Source: Candidatus Peregrinibacteria bacterium CG11_big_fil_rev_8_21_14_0_20_49_14
GTDB lineage: Bacteria; Patescibacteriota; Gracilibacteria; Peribacterales; Peribacteraceae
Direction: 5' to 3'
Assembly: GCA_002787035.1 (NCBI GenBank)
Contig: PCVP01000016.1
Coordinates: forward strand, 304-64,303
DNA: 64,000 nt
The position numbers and the translations under genes were made by a program. The notes under the pieces are model-generated. The model had not been told where the DNA came from and did no database searches. It worked only from the letters and a program-made list of their open reading frames with translations. Positions 1 through 8,325 of this stretch are shown in pieces. The stretch's first letter is position 1; every line of letters begins with the position of its first letter.

Positions 1-1115
1 AAGAAGCCGAGCGCAAAGAAGCAATGGAAGATATGAAAAAACTATCTGCAACCTTGAAAGAAAAAGAAGCCGACCTGAAACGTATAGAGGAAAGTTGGTT
101 GGAAATGCAGCTCATGCTGCCTTCCATTCCGCTGAGCTCCGTACCCGTCGGTAAAGATGACAGTGAGAATGTGGAAGTACGCAGAGAAGGTGACTTGCCA
201 ACGTTCGACTTCGAACCCAAGGACCATGTCACACTCGGAGAAGAGCTTGATATCATAGATATTCCACGAGGTGTAAAAGTATCGGGTGCTCGTAATTATT
301 TCTTAAAAGGCGACGGGGCTCGGCTGCACCAGGCTGTGCTGCGCTTTACCATGGACTCTCTCGCCGAGAAGGGGTGGACACTCTTTTCTCCGCCACTTCT
401 GGCTACGTACGAGTGTTTCATGGGAACAGGATTTTTCCCGGGAGTGGACCAGAGCAATATTTATGCAGTGGGAGGACAGGAAGAGAAGGACGGTTCCATA
501 GAACTCGATAACCTGCACTTGGTGGGCACATCCGAAGTAACGGTATGCAGCTACCACAAAGACGACGTACTCAAAGAAGCAGATTTACCGAAGCGCTACG
601 CCGGCTACAGCGCGTGTTTCCGCAGAGAAGCGGGTACCTACGGAAAAGATACGCGCGGTCTGTACCGCGTGCATCAGTTTGAAAAAGTGGAGCAAGTGGT
701 GCTCTGTAAATCGGACCAAGAAGAGGCGCTGAAGATGTTTGAAGAAATTCGTCAAAATGCGGAAGATATTTTACAGGCACTCAAGCTTCCCTACAGGGTC
801 ATAAACGTATGTACGGGCGATATGGGAAAGGGGAAAGTATTCATGCAGGACATAGAGACATGGATGCCCTCTCGCGAAAGCTACGGCGAAACTCATAGTT
901 GCAGTTACTTGGGAGAGTTTCAGTCTCGAAGACTGAATATGAAGTATGAAACATCCGGAGGAGAAAAAAGGTTCGTGCACACACTGAACAACACATGTAT
1001 CGCATCACCTCGCATTCTCATACCGATTCTGGAGATCTACCAAAACGCAGACGGCACGGTGACTGTCCCCGATGTGCTTCGCCCGTACATGGGCGGGCAG
1101 GAACGCATAAGGTAA
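1..1115 (+). CDS. serS: Seryl-tRNA synthetase, 5'-truncated by window edge
   Basis: Charges tRNA-Ser with serine in the cytoplasm. The reading frame is open back to base 3, so the true start lies outside the window. The visible part begins inside the N-terminal coiled-coil arm (Lys/Glu-rich, first ~30 residues). It continues through the class II core, with motif 2 (CFRREAG, then RVHQFEKVE) and the C-terminal motif 3 region (NNTCIASPRILIP, EIYQNADG, LRPYMGG). About 370 residues are seen; full-length SerRS is about 420-430, so roughly 50-60 are missing. The usual motif 3 wording LNGSGLAVGRT is replaced here by LNNTCIASPRI. Family assignment is secure. Confidence 0.95.
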   Translation, partial: EAERKEAMEDMKKLSATLKEKEADLKRIEESWLEMQLMLPSIPLSSVPVGKDDSENVEVRREGDLPTFDFEPKDHVTLGEELDIIDIPRGVKVSGARNYFLKGDGARLHQAVLRFTMDSLAEKGWTLFSPPLLATYECFMGTGFFPGVDQSNIYAVGGQEEKDGSIELDNLHLVGTSEVTVCSYHKDDVLKEADLPKRYAGYSACFRREAGTYGKDTRGLYRVHQFEKVEQVVLCKSDQEEALKMFEEIRQNAEDILQALKLPYRVINVCTGDMGKGKVFMQDIETWMPSRESYGETHSCSYLGEFQSRRLNMKYETSGGEKRFVHTLNNTCIASPRILIPILEIYQNADGTVTVPDVLRPYMGGQERIR

Positions 1116-1169
1116 ACGGCGCATGGTAACAGAGAAAATCACCACCGCCCCCGTGGAGGGAAAAGATGT

Positions 1170-1349
1170 ATGAATGCACAGTTTTTTTGGCTCTATGAAG
1201 CCGTATTCTCACGCATGGTGAAAGATATCGACGGTGGGAGATACTGCCTGCAGTATGGGGCTCCTTTCACCTTTCTTTCTTCATCATGTATCTTACGGAA
1301 ACACCCGACACAGCAACAGGAACCGACACCCCCGAAGATGTCCCTGTGA
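1170..1349 (+). CDS. Possible small ORF, 59 aa, overlapping the next ORF
   Basis: I do not recognise this product. The frame opens with ATG at 1170, 9 nt after a good purine-rich GGAGGG at 1155-1160, and encodes MNAQFFWLYEAVF followed by a mostly polar tail. It overlaps the following 74-residue ORF by 64 bases in another frame, so at most one of the two is likely to be the main product unless they are coupled. The ribosome site favours this frame. The more protein-like composition further downstream favours the other. Confidence 0.3.
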   Translation: MNAQFFWLYEAVFSRMVKDIDGGRYCLQYGAPFTFLSSSCILRKHPTQQQEPTPPKMSL

Positions 1350-1510
1350 TACTACAAACTCCCGAAACCAAGCCGCTTCTTCGGATTCGTGAACCCGATG
1401 TGCCGCCGCACTTGGCAGAGCAGTCACGGCAGCAGTACGAAGCACTGATGGCATATGCGGCAAGCATGGACCCCGAAGATTGGTACACGTCTCACGGACA
1501 CGGAGACTGA
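1286..1510 (+). CDS. Small acidic hypothetical protein, 74 aa
   Basis: Unrecognised. The protein is Pro/Thr/Glu-rich for its first 45 residues and then has a short helix-like stretch (AEQSRQQYEALMAYAASM) ending in DWYTSHGHGD. It has no signal peptide, membrane segment or known motif. The ATG is preceded by 25 bases that are almost entirely pyrimidine (1261-1285) with no Shine-Dalgarno site, a pattern shared with several other genes in this window. It sits on the same strand as serS, 170 bases downstream. Confidence 0.45.
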   Translation: MYLTETPDTATGTDTPEDVPVILQTPETKPLLRIREPDVPPHLAEQSRQQYEALMAYAASMDPEDWYTSHGHGD

Positions 1511-1564
1511 AAATTATGAGGATTCACTCTTCATGACTCTGCTTCCGTACCCTATACTGCAGAC

Positions 1565-1855
1565 ATGCTTGAACAACCGGATGCTTCCGATGTGATAGAA
1601 ATACGAGCTCGCATGCCTGCGGGAGCCATGTTGCAAGCCAACGAAGAATTCCGTGAACGCACGGGGCAACTGCTTTTCGGTGTATCCATGGGCCCACAGG
1701 AAGACTACGTTTGGGGTCGTATTCGCTCGGAACATGTGCAAGCCGTATGCGATGCCATTGAGTTACACGGAGGTTCGGTAACAAATCGACCTGCCACGCT
1801 TGCGTTTCCCGGTAATACATCTCCGCAAGAGGAGCAGATTCGTCAAGCGGCATAG
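1565..1855 (+). CDS. Hypothetical protein, 96 aa
   Basis: Unrecognised soluble protein without transmembrane segments. The start ATG is 6 nt after a TATACT box (1553-1558), so the transcript is probably leaderless. The composition is ordinary and mixed alpha/beta looking (IEIRARMPAGAML, then QLLFGVSMGPQEDYVWGRI), which supports a real folded protein rather than a shadow frame. It ends 71 bases before the next likely start. Confidence 0.55.
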   Translation: MLEQPDASDVIEIRARMPAGAMLQANEEFRERTGQLLFGVSMGPQEDYVWGRIRSEHVQAVCDAIELHGGSVTNRPATLAFPGNTSPQEEQIRQAA

Positions 1856-1926
1856 CCGTGAACACATATTTTTTCGGGGTGGGAATTGTGGTATACTTAT
1901 CTGATATTTCGATACGATTTTTCGAT

Positions 1927-2322
1927 ATGATTCTCCTGCTCTCCGGTGCATCGGAAACCGCGCGCAACCTGGTGGTGGATAAAATCCTCGACCGACATAA
2001 GGACTGGCGGCATCTTGCGTTGGAAGATCTTCGGGAAGATGAAGTATGGGAAGACGAAGACGACGTGACGCTGGAAGATGTGTTTGGTACGATGATCGCA
2101 TGCGACTGCGCCAAAGACGTGCAGAAAGAGGGGTGTCATATTGTTATCACCTCACCCTCGGTGTATCTCATAAGCACTGTGAAAGATGCGTTTGAGGACA
2201 TCATCATTACGGTACATATGGGCAAGTCGGAAGAACCCGAAGACTTTACGCATGTACTGGACCCGAAGAAAACATCGCTGAATGAGACGTATGCATTTCT
2301 TGAAAAACTCATACAGCAATGA
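1927..2322 (+). CDS. Degenerate P-loop NTPase-like protein, 131 aa
   Basis: The first residues (MILLLSGASETARNLVVDKIL) have the shape of an adenylate-kinase-like P-loop (strand, GxxxxxxK-like turn, helix), but the Lys-Ser/Thr of Walker A is absent. Nucleotide binding is therefore doubtful. An upstream in-frame GTG at 1858 is possible; I prefer the ATG at 1927 because it begins the fold and lies 8 nt after a TACGAT box (1913-1918). An acidic patch (EDEVWEDEDDVTLEDVF) follows. The stop overlaps the start of the next gene by 4 bases (ATGA), so the two are translationally coupled. Confidence 0.6.
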   Translation: MILLLSGASETARNLVVDKILDRHKDWRHLALEDLREDEVWEDEDDVTLEDVFGTMIACDCAKDVQKEGCHIVITSPSVYLISTVKDAFEDIIITVHMGKSEEPEDFTHVLDPKKTSLNETYAFLEKLIQQ

Positions 2323-2708
2323 AACCTCTTTTCCTTATAGCGGATGATTCCCAACCAAAACGGGATCTGCTTGAACGCTTTGTGCAAAGGAATCTGGATG
2401 TCGAAGTACTCACTGCGACAAATACCGACGAAGCACACACGCTCATAGGAGAGCATGTGGAATTTGCAGCGGCATTTGTGGACTATGAAATTCCAACAGA
2501 GAACGGTCCGGCAGTTATACGGCACTTAAAAGAGCATAACCCGAACTGCCTGGTGGCATTGGTAAGCTCCAGTGATTCTCCGCAGTACAAAAAGGCTGCA
2601 CTGGCTGCGGGAGCCGAAAAATACATCTGCACATCATGGCCGTTGGAGCGCACCGAATCGGAAATTGCCATGTTGCTTGCGGAATGGAAGACACAAATAG
2701 AACACTGA
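2319..2708 (+). CDS. Stand-alone response regulator receiver domain
   Basis: A 129-residue CheY-like receiver domain with no output domain. Visible phosphorylation-site residues are the acidic pair D9-D10, the predicted phospho-acceptor D55 (FVDYEIP) and the switch Ser at 83-84 (ALVSSSD). The normally invariant Lys near the end of strand 5 (K-P motif) is missing; the segment reads AEKYICTSWPL, with no Lys before the Pro. It overlaps the preceding P-loop-like gene by 4 bases, which suggests they act together. No histidine kinase is adjacent. The domain call is secure; phosphorylation competence is uncertain. Confidence 0.85.
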   Translation: MKPLFLIADDSQPKRDLLERFVQRNLDVEVLTATNTDEAHTLIGEHVEFAAAFVDYEIPTENGPAVIRHLKEHNPNCLVALVSSSDSPQYKKAALAAGAEKYICTSWPLERTESEIAMLLAEWKTQIEH

Positions 2709-2761
2709 AAAATACGAAAGCGACGCTACTCACTCCTCTCTAAAACTTCTATCATACGATT

Positions 2762-3871
2762 GTGAAAATACTCTTTACCAGATTTCCGTACGAGAGCGCC
2801 CATGGAGGCGCCGAATCGCAGACCATAGCGCTCATGAGCGGTTTAAAGGCACGAGGACATGCCGTTGCGTTTCTTGGCAGTTGCCCCACTCTGTTGGTGC
2901 TGTGCCAGCAGTATCAAATTCCGTACGCATCGCTGGATATAGGGTTACCACCGGTGAGCAAGCAGACCGTACTGACTTTTTTGTATCGTAAGAAAATAAT
3001 GCAGCAAAAACTCGAAGCTGCTTTTCAGGAATTTCAAAGCCACGGTCTGGATGCGGTATGTATGCTCAGTCTCTCTGAGAAAATACTGCTGACTGAATCT
3101 GTCGTGGAATCGGGTGTGAAGGTTTTTTGGGTGGAGCACGACACAGTGGGCAAGTGGCTGACACATAATCCCTACTTCAGACTGATGCGACGCCTGAGTA
3201 AAAAAGTAACGACCATAGGCGTTTCTGAACTGAGTAAAAAGATGTATGTGAAATTGGGTTGGGATGAAAACAGAATAATTGCCATACCTAACGGCATAGA
3301 TCCCAAGCGCTTTGCCGCAGGAAAGCGAGAACCGAAGAAAGACCCGACTCATTTCCATGTGGGGTGCGTGGCCAGGTTGGCAGATGAGAAAGGAGTGGAC
3401 TTGCTCATTATATCCATGCGCGATATTCCCAGTGTCACTCTCAACATTGTCGGATTGGGCAGAGAGCAAGACGCACTGAACAGACTGGTGAAGAAAATGG
3501 ATATGGAAGACAGAGTCACTATAGAACCTCGTAAGGGCAATATGAGCGCTTTTTATAACTCACTGGATCTTCTGGTTCTCCCGTCACGTCGACACGATCC
3601 TTTCGGACTGGTGGTGGCGGAAGCAATGATGCTCGGTATACCGGTGGTCGTAACCGAAGCATGCGGAGTGGCAAGCCAACTCACGCATGGAAAGAACGCC
3701 GTTGTGGTGAAATCAAATTCTGCCAAAGCCCTTACGGAAGGCATTTCTTCCCTGCTCAACGATGCAAAGTATATGCAACGAATCGCAAAGGCGGGACAAC
3801 AAAAGGCTCTTTCCGATTTCACGGAAGATAGCATGATAGACAAGTACGAAGAGCTGCTGAAAAACAGTTAG
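2762..3871 (+). CDS. GT4-family glycosyltransferase
   Basis: Predicted to transfer a sugar from a nucleotide donor onto an envelope glycan or lipid acceptor in the cytoplasm. At 369 residues it has the two Rossmann halves of a GT-B enzyme. The N-terminal acceptor domain includes a Gly-rich loop (SAHGGAESQ, residues ~13-21). The C-terminal donor domain carries VGCVARLADEKG and the EX7E region (DPFGLVVAEAMMLGIPVVVTE). It starts with GTG, 6 nt after a TATCAT box at 2750-2755, so it is probably leaderless. The exact sugar cannot be told from sequence. Confidence 0.85.
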   Translation: MKILFTRFPYESAHGGAESQTIALMSGLKARGHAVAFLGSCPTLLVLCQQYQIPYASLDIGLPPVSKQTVLTFLYRKKIMQQKLEAAFQEFQSHGLDAVCMLSLSEKILLTESVVESGVKVFWVEHDTVGKWLTHNPYFRLMRRLSKKVTTIGVSELSKKMYVKLGWDENRIIAIPNGIDPKRFAAGKREPKKDPTHFHVGCVARLADEKGVDLLIISMRDIPSVTLNIVGLGREQDALNRLVKKMDMEDRVTIEPRKGNMSAFYNSLDLLVLPSRRHDPFGLVVAEAMMLGIPVVVTEACGVASQLTHGKNAVVVKSNSAKALTEGISSLLNDAKYMQRIAKAGQQKALSDFTEDSMIDKYEELLKNS

Positions 3872-3890
3872 ATCAGTATACTTCGGATAC

Positions 3891-6326
3891 ATGAAAATTC
3901 GATCTGCCATTGTTCTGCTCTGCATTGCATTTTTCCCGTCTGCAGAAACACAGTCGAGACTGTATACGTTTAAAGACCCCATAGATGCTCTCTCTGTTGC
4001 CATGGAGTCAGATGACATGAACCTGGAAGTCAGTGCACACATAGAAAACCGGTGGACGGAATGGCAGCCCCTCGCGATAGAAAAAGAATTCGACCCGTTG
4101 CTGCGAGAATCGAATCTGGTCATGTTCCCGAAATCAACGTCGGAAATCCGTATTCGAAGTGCCTCCTCTCAGTACGCATTGCACCCTATTCGCGTATCGA
4201 AAGAACCTGTGCATTATGCGGTGGCCTCCAGAGAAACCTTGGGGGTACCGCGTATTCTCTCGCGCAGGCAATGGGGGGCCAATGAAAGTTTTGCTTACGA
4301 AGGAACATCCGTTACGAGATCCGACGAACCCGAAACTCAAAAAACAAGCGAGAGCTCGACAGTATCGAAACGTGTGGAAGAGTGTGAGGTTGCACAGACC
4401 AAATATCCCGAAGACTTTCGCACTCAGCGCACCGTCTCGGAAGATGAAAACGGAAAGACGTACCGCTGGCCCAGGCGTTATTCACCGCAAATCAAACAGC
4501 TGGTGGTGCACCACACCGCTCAAAAAGTGACCGGAGACCCTCGAGACCCTGTGGAACGCATGCGTGCCCTGTACGACTACCATGCGAACGGAAGGGGCTG
4601 GGGAGACATAGGGTATAACTACATCATAGATGAGAACGGCCAGATATATGAGGGCCGTGCGGGCGGCGATAAGGTGGTGGGTGGACATGTGTACTGCGGA
4701 AACGTCGGGAGTATGGGAGTGGCTATGATGGGTAATTTTGAACTGGAGAAACCGACCCAAGCTCAAATAGCCGGTTTGCAATGGCTCCTGACTGAATTGG
4801 CAAAGAAGTACGATATAGATCTCAATTCGTCCGTCAGCTTTCATGGCAAGCCAATGCCACCTGTCGTGGGTCACGGCGATCTTATTGCAACCGAATGCCC
4901 CGGATACTATGTGCGTGAGACTTTGGGCATTATTCGCAGGCACGTCATAGCGGGAGAGTACAACGCCACTGTTTCTTTTCCGAGCGTGACGAAAAAAACA
5001 GAAAAGAAAACCACCGTCTATGCAAAAATATCCGGCGAACTTCGCGCATTCGGAGCCACGGAAATGACAGGAAGACCCGGAGGACTGCTACATATTTCGC
5101 TGCAATATTCTCCTCGCTCCGGCATACAGCGCAGAGCAAGAATAGCGTCCGTACGAAGATCGAATTCCACCATAGGCATCTGGCAAGATACGGGAGGTGA
5201 CTACGTACGGGTACGGGAAGAGCTGGTGGCCGCCGAGGCCCTCCGCAGCGGAGAGTCCGACACACTGCACTTGCGTATACAACTTCCGAGAATACCGGGG
5301 ACATATACGGTCGATATCGGAGATGTGACATACGTATTCGAAGCAACGGGACGACGCGCACCCGGGCCGAGAGCAGAACCAACGAGACAATCATTTTCTG
5401 CCGAACAGAGAGTGAACGCTCAAACTCCCGGATATCGCAGAGCAAAAGCGGTGGCTGAGAGCTCTAATGTCTCTTCTGCGCAACAGTCTGCGGCTGCGTA
5501 CACGAGTACGGAAAATGGCAACATCCGTATTCGCCTGAGTTACTCGGGAGATAGCGCCACCATAGATACGGGCACACTGCCGTCTGTTAACGGCACGACA
5601 CTGCGCTCCACGCATCTGGAGCTCTCGCAACAGCATAATGACTGCGTGCTCCGTGCAGGGGGACAAGTGGTGGATTCCGGCATAGTGCGCATAGATGCAG
5701 GCTTAAGTATTCATACCGTTTCAAGTTGGCAAAAGCCTGAAAATCGTTTCCGTGGCGTACTGGAATGTCGCATTCTCTACGGGGAACTGGTGCTTATAAA
5801 TGAGATATCGCTGGAAGAATACATGGCAGGGATATCGGAGGAGCCGGATACGGAGCCTTGGGAAAAACAACGTGCTTTCGCCATTGCCGCCCGCAGTTAC
5901 GCATCTTTTTATCTGCAACCGGATCAACGTAAATTCCCGGGTATGCCCTACGATGGAAGTGATACCGGAGCAAGTTTTCAAAACTACTCCGGGTACGTCA
6001 GCGAACTGCGAAACCCGCAATGGGTACGTGCAGTGCAAGATACCGAACATCTCGTACTCTCCAAACGCAGTCGAATTATAAAAGCCGCCTACTTCAGCAG
6101 CAGCGACGGCCGTACAAGATCACCTGCGGAAAACGGGTGGCAGAACTTCCCTTTTGCCGAGGTCTTTAAGAGCAAGCCCGACCCCTGGTGTGCGGGGCTG
6201 CCCCTTCGCGGACACGGAGTGGGTATGTCGGGATGCGGAGCCGACGGGCAGGTGAAAGAAGGAAAATCCGCCGAAGAAATTCTGGAGTACTACTATCCCG
6301 GAACAGACATAACGCCGATGCCGTAG
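3891..6326 (+). CDS. Secreted amidase-SpoIID fusion, peptidoglycan hydrolase
   Basis: This 811-residue secreted protein combines two wall-cutting modules. A signal peptide occupies residues ~1-22. A PGRP/Amidase_2 domain (about 195-345) shows the zinc ligands in LVVHHTA (~205) and GHGDLIATECPG (~324), and should cleave the N-acetylmuramoyl-L-alanine amide bond. A β-rich region and a Ser-rich linker follow. The C-terminal SpoIID-like lytic transglycosylase domain (about 630-805) has LEEYMAGISEEP (catalytic Glu region, ~640) and GHGVGMSGCGADG (~774). A TATACT box at 3877-3882 lies 8 nt before the ATG. The order of activities resembles the separate SpoIIP/SpoIID pair of sporulating bacteria, here on one chain. 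Confidence 0.88.
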   Translation: MKIRSAIVLLCIAFFPSAETQSRLYTFKDPIDALSVAMESDDMNLEVSAHIENRWTEWQPLAIEKEFDPLLRESNLVMFPKSTSEIRIRSASSQYALHPIRVSKEPVHYAVASRETLGVPRILSRRQWGANESFAYEGTSVTRSDEPETQKTSESSTVSKRVEECEVAQTKYPEDFRTQRTVSEDENGKTYRWPRRYSPQIKQLVVHHTAQKVTGDPRDPVERMRALYDYHANGRGWGDIGYNYIIDENGQIYEGRAGGDKVVGGHVYCGNVGSMGVAMMGNFELEKPTQAQIAGLQWLLTELAKKYDIDLNSSVSFHGKPMPPVVGHGDLIATECPGYYVRETLGIIRRHVIAGEYNATVSFPSVTKKTEKKTTVYAKISGELRAFGATEMTGRPGGLLHISLQYSPRSGIQRRARIASVRRSNSTIGIWQDTGGDYVRVREELVAAEALRSGESDTLHLRIQLPRIPGTYTVDIGDVTYVFEATGRRAPGPRAEPTRQSFSAEQRVNAQTPGYRRAKAVAESSNVSSAQQSAAAYTSTENGNIRIRLSYSGDSATIDTGTLPSVNGTTLRSTHLELSQQHNDCVLRAGGQVVDSGIVRIDAGLSIHTVSSWQKPENRFRGVLECRILYGELVLINEISLEEYMAGISEEPDTEPWEKQRAFAIAARSYASFYLQPDQRKFPGMPYDGSDTGASFQNYSGYVSELRNPQWVRAVQDTEHLVLSKRSRIIKAAYFSSSDGRTRSPAENGWQNFPFAEVFKSKPDPWCAGLPLRGHGVGMSGCGADGQVKEGKSAEEILEYYYPGTDITPMP

Positions 6327-6328
6327 GG

Positions 6329-6793
6329 CTATACTATACCGATGCGCGGATCTTGTGCCTGAGTTCCCACCACACCTTTTACTGCCGCTCTTTGCGCATC
6401 TCCTACGGCAGTAATATCTGCCAGTATGCCCACAGCCGCACGCTCTCCTTTTCGCGCCAATGCACGCAAGGCAGACTCTCTCCCCGGATGATCCGTACTA
6501 CGGTATGCAATTTCTCGCACAAGCTCCGTTACATCTCCAAGACCGTCTATGCTGCCCAAAGAAAGCAGTGCAAAGTATGCCTCTTCCGTCGCAGGCACTT
6601 CTCGCAATCTTCCGCCTAAGTTTCGTACATCACGCGCAACACTGTCTGCATGCTCCGGATGCAAAAAAAGATCCGTAACCCATTGCTCATGCACAGCAGC
6701 CAACTCCCTTTTTAGAGACAGAATATCTCCCTGAGCACCAAACACTTCCATCGCTTCAAATGTATCCATAGTATCTGCAGTTTCTGATGCCAT
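6329..6793 (-). CDS. HEAT-repeat-like hypothetical protein
   Basis: A 154-residue cytoplasmic protein whose C-terminal half shows Ala/Leu-rich helical pairs (ESALRALARKGERAAVGIL, DAQRAAVKGVV) typical of HEAT/PBS-lyase-type repeats, usually protein-protein scaffolds. An in-frame GTG at 6823 exists, but it overlaps a strong promoter -10, so the ATG at 6793 is preferred. It is convergent with the amidase-SpoIID gene, which ends 2 bases away. Function unknown. Confidence 0.6.
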   Translation of the reverse strand: MASETADTMDTFEAMEVFGAQGDILSLKRELAAVHEQWVTDLFLHPEHADSVARDVRNLGGRLREVPATEEAYFALLSLGSIDGLGDVTELVREIAYRSTDHPGRESALRALARKGERAAVGILADITAVGDAQRAAVKGVVGTQAQDPRIGIV

Positions 6794-6821
6794 AATGTAT
6801 GGAGGGTAATGACAGTTTCTC

Positions 6822-6849
6822 ACTGTATCCTTCAGGAAATTATTGTCAA
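6822..6849 (-). promoter_or_regulatory. Promoter of the HEAT-like gene
   Basis: On the minus strand TTGACA (6844-6849) and TACAGT (6822-6827) are separated by 16 nt, a near-consensus sigma-70-type promoter. A short inverted repeat (ACAGT, 5 nt, ACTGT) overlaps the -10 and could be an operator. The start ATG lies about 28 nt downstream. Confidence 0.6.
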
Positions 6850-6884
6850 TATTTGGCTGTAAAAAGGGCTGAACGCGAACTCAA

Positions 6885-6905
6885 AAGGCATCCTACGGAT
6901 GCCTT
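6885..6905 (-). terminator. Terminator hairpin after metK
   Basis: A perfect 9-bp stem (AAGGCATCC with GGATGCCTT) closes a 3-nt loop. Read on the minus strand it is followed by TTTTG, and it lies about 32 bases after the metK stop, as expected for an intrinsic terminator. The CCTACGG apex is shared with the hairpins behind the two tRNA genes. Confidence 0.75.
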
Positions 6906-6937
6906 TGAAGAGCCAAAAAAAGAGATCAAACGTTCTT

Positions 6938-8110
6938 TTACGCCACCACTGCTTCCGTTATGCCTACCGCCGTACGCAGAGCTTCGATTTTATCCGTCTG
7001 CTCCCAGCTGAATTCGTTGCGACCGAAGTGACCGTATGCTGCGGTCTTACGATAGATAGGTCTGCGGAGATCCAACGTGGAAATAATGCCTGCAGGCGTC
7101 ATATCGAATACCTGTTTTACCGCATCGGCGATCTTGGAATCCTCCACCTTTCCCGTACCGAAGGTTGTGACATGCACAGATACGGGTTCCGGGTATCCGA
7201 TGGCGTATGCAAGTTGCACTTCGCACTTACCCGCAAGTCCCGCTGCGACAATATTCTTCGCAATGTAGCGAGCCATGTATGCACCGCTTCTGTCCTGCTT
7301 ATTGGGCACCTTGCCACTGAATGCACCGCCACCGTGTCGGCCCATGCCACCGTACGTATCTACGATAATCTTGCGACCGGTCAGACCCGTATCTCCGTGT
7401 GGTCCTCCGATAATGAACGCACCCGTTTCGTTTACGAGGAAGCGAGTTTTGTCATCCAAGTACTCACCGCACACAGGCTTGATGACGTGTTCTATTACAT
7501 CTTCGCGTATTTGTTTCGAAGAAATTCCCTCATCGTGCTGTGCGGCAATCACTACCGTATCCACTCGAATCGGCTTGTCGTGTTCATCGTACTCCACGGT
7601 CACCTGACTTTTACCATCGGGGCGGAGGTAGCTGAGCGTGCCGTTTTTGCGTACCTCGGCCAGCTTGCGCGCGAGCCCGTGTGCCAATGTGATCGGCAGT
7701 GGCATGTACTCATCCGTTTCGCTGCATGCGTACCCGAACATAAGTCCCTGGTCTCCCGCACCCTGCGCTTTGTGCGCACCTTTTTCGGTATCTTCACCTT
7801 GGGCGATCTCCGGACTCTGCTCATGAATGGCATTGAGTACGGAACAGCTTTTGTAATCTATGCCGTAATCGGCATTGTTGTATCCGATGTCCTGAAGAAC
7901 ATCGCGAGCGATTTTTTGCACATCCACATACGTGGTTGTGGTTATTTCGCCACCGACCACTATGAGACCCGTTGTTGTGTAACACTCGCAGCAGCACGCC
8001 CCCGTAGGGTCGTCTGTCAGCACGGCGTCCAGTATGGCGTCGGAAATCTGATCGCAGATTTTATCGGGATGACCTTCGGTCACCGACTCGGAAGTAAAGA
8101 AGTACGACAT
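6938..8110 (-). CDS. metK: S-adenosylmethionine synthetase
   Basis: Makes S-adenosylmethionine from methionine and ATP. The 390-residue length is typical. Signature segments are [16 protein letters not shown] (residues ~14-29), [12 protein letters not shown], and the Gly-rich phosphate loop [16 protein letters not shown] with the KDRSGAY-like catalytic region. A SAM-I-type riboswitch (8177-8280) sits in its leader, and an intrinsic terminator follows it. The start ATG has no Shine-Dalgarno site but a pyrimidine-rich stretch just upstream. Nearby SAM users in the window include the TylF-like and ICMT-like methyltransferases. Confidence 0.97.
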   Translation of the reverse strand: MSYFFTSESVTEGHPDKICDQISDAILDAVLTDDPTGACCCECYTTTGLIVVGGEITTTTYVDVQKIARDVLQDIGYNNADYGIDYKSCSVLNAIHEQSPEIAQGEDTEKGAHKAQGAGDQGLMFGYACSETDEYMPLPITLAHGLARKLAEVRKNGTLSYLRPDGKSQVTVEYDEHDKPIRVDTVVIAAQHDEGISSKQIREDVIEHVIKPVCGEYLDDKTRFLVNETGAFIIGGPHGDTGLTGRKIIVDTYGGMGRHGGGAFSGKVPNKQDRSGAYMARYIAKNIVAAGLAGKCEVQLAYAIGYPEPVSVHVTTFGTGKVEDSKIADAVKQVFDMTPAGIISTLDLRRPIYRKTAAYGHFGRNEFSWEQTDKIEALRTAVGITEAVVA

Positions 8111-8176
8111 AGGAGAAGTGTGAAAAAAGTATGGAAGAAATCACGCTTTCCCTGTGGGGTGGAAGCAGAACATAGG

Positions 8177-8280
8177 CTATCTTCCCCTCATGGGGCTGGA
8201 ATTCCCACCTTTGTCTCTTACAGACCGGTTGGGGGGCATCTTATGTCGGGCCAGATCCCTCGATGCCTCTCTGGATAGAG
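8177..8280 (-). promoter_or_regulatory. SAM-I (S-box) riboswitch upstream of metK
   Basis: On the minus strand the leader contains the S-box core in order: AGAGAGG, GAGGGATCTGGCCCGA (kink-turn and P2 region), CCCCCCAACC, then AAAGGTGGGAATTCC and a closing GGGGAAGATAG. A P1 helix can form between CTATC (8274-8278) and GATAG (8177-8181), and a P4 hairpin from CCCC/GGGG near 8185-8197. It lies 67 bases before the metK ATG. The expression platform is not obvious: a GCTT/AAGC hairpin and a T-rich run follow near 8115-8165, which could act as an attenuator. Known family behaviour is repression when SAM is abundant. Confidence 0.9.
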
Positions 8281-8296
8281 CAGTGATGTTGAGCAA

Positions 8297-8325
8297 ATCT
8301 TACTGAAGAGAACTGTCCCCCGCAA
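8297..8325 (-). promoter_or_regulatory. Predicted promoter of the metK riboswitch transcript
   Basis: On the minus strand TTGCGG (8320-8325) and TAAGAT (8297-8302) are 17 nt apart. Transcription would start near 8290, about 10 bases before the riboswitch P1 helix. The promoter overlaps the 3' end of the small upstream gene. Confidence 0.5.

Noticed and set aside
1858..1926. GTG start at 1858 for the P-loop-like protein
   Set aside because: The added residues do not fit the fold, and the region carries promoter-like TATACT and TACGAT boxes before the ATG at 1927.
6899..8278. A long open frame on the + strand (about 459 codons) across metK
   Set aside because: It lies wholly antisense to a perfectly conserved metK and its riboswitch and has no recognisable domain; long antisense frames are expected opposite such a gene.
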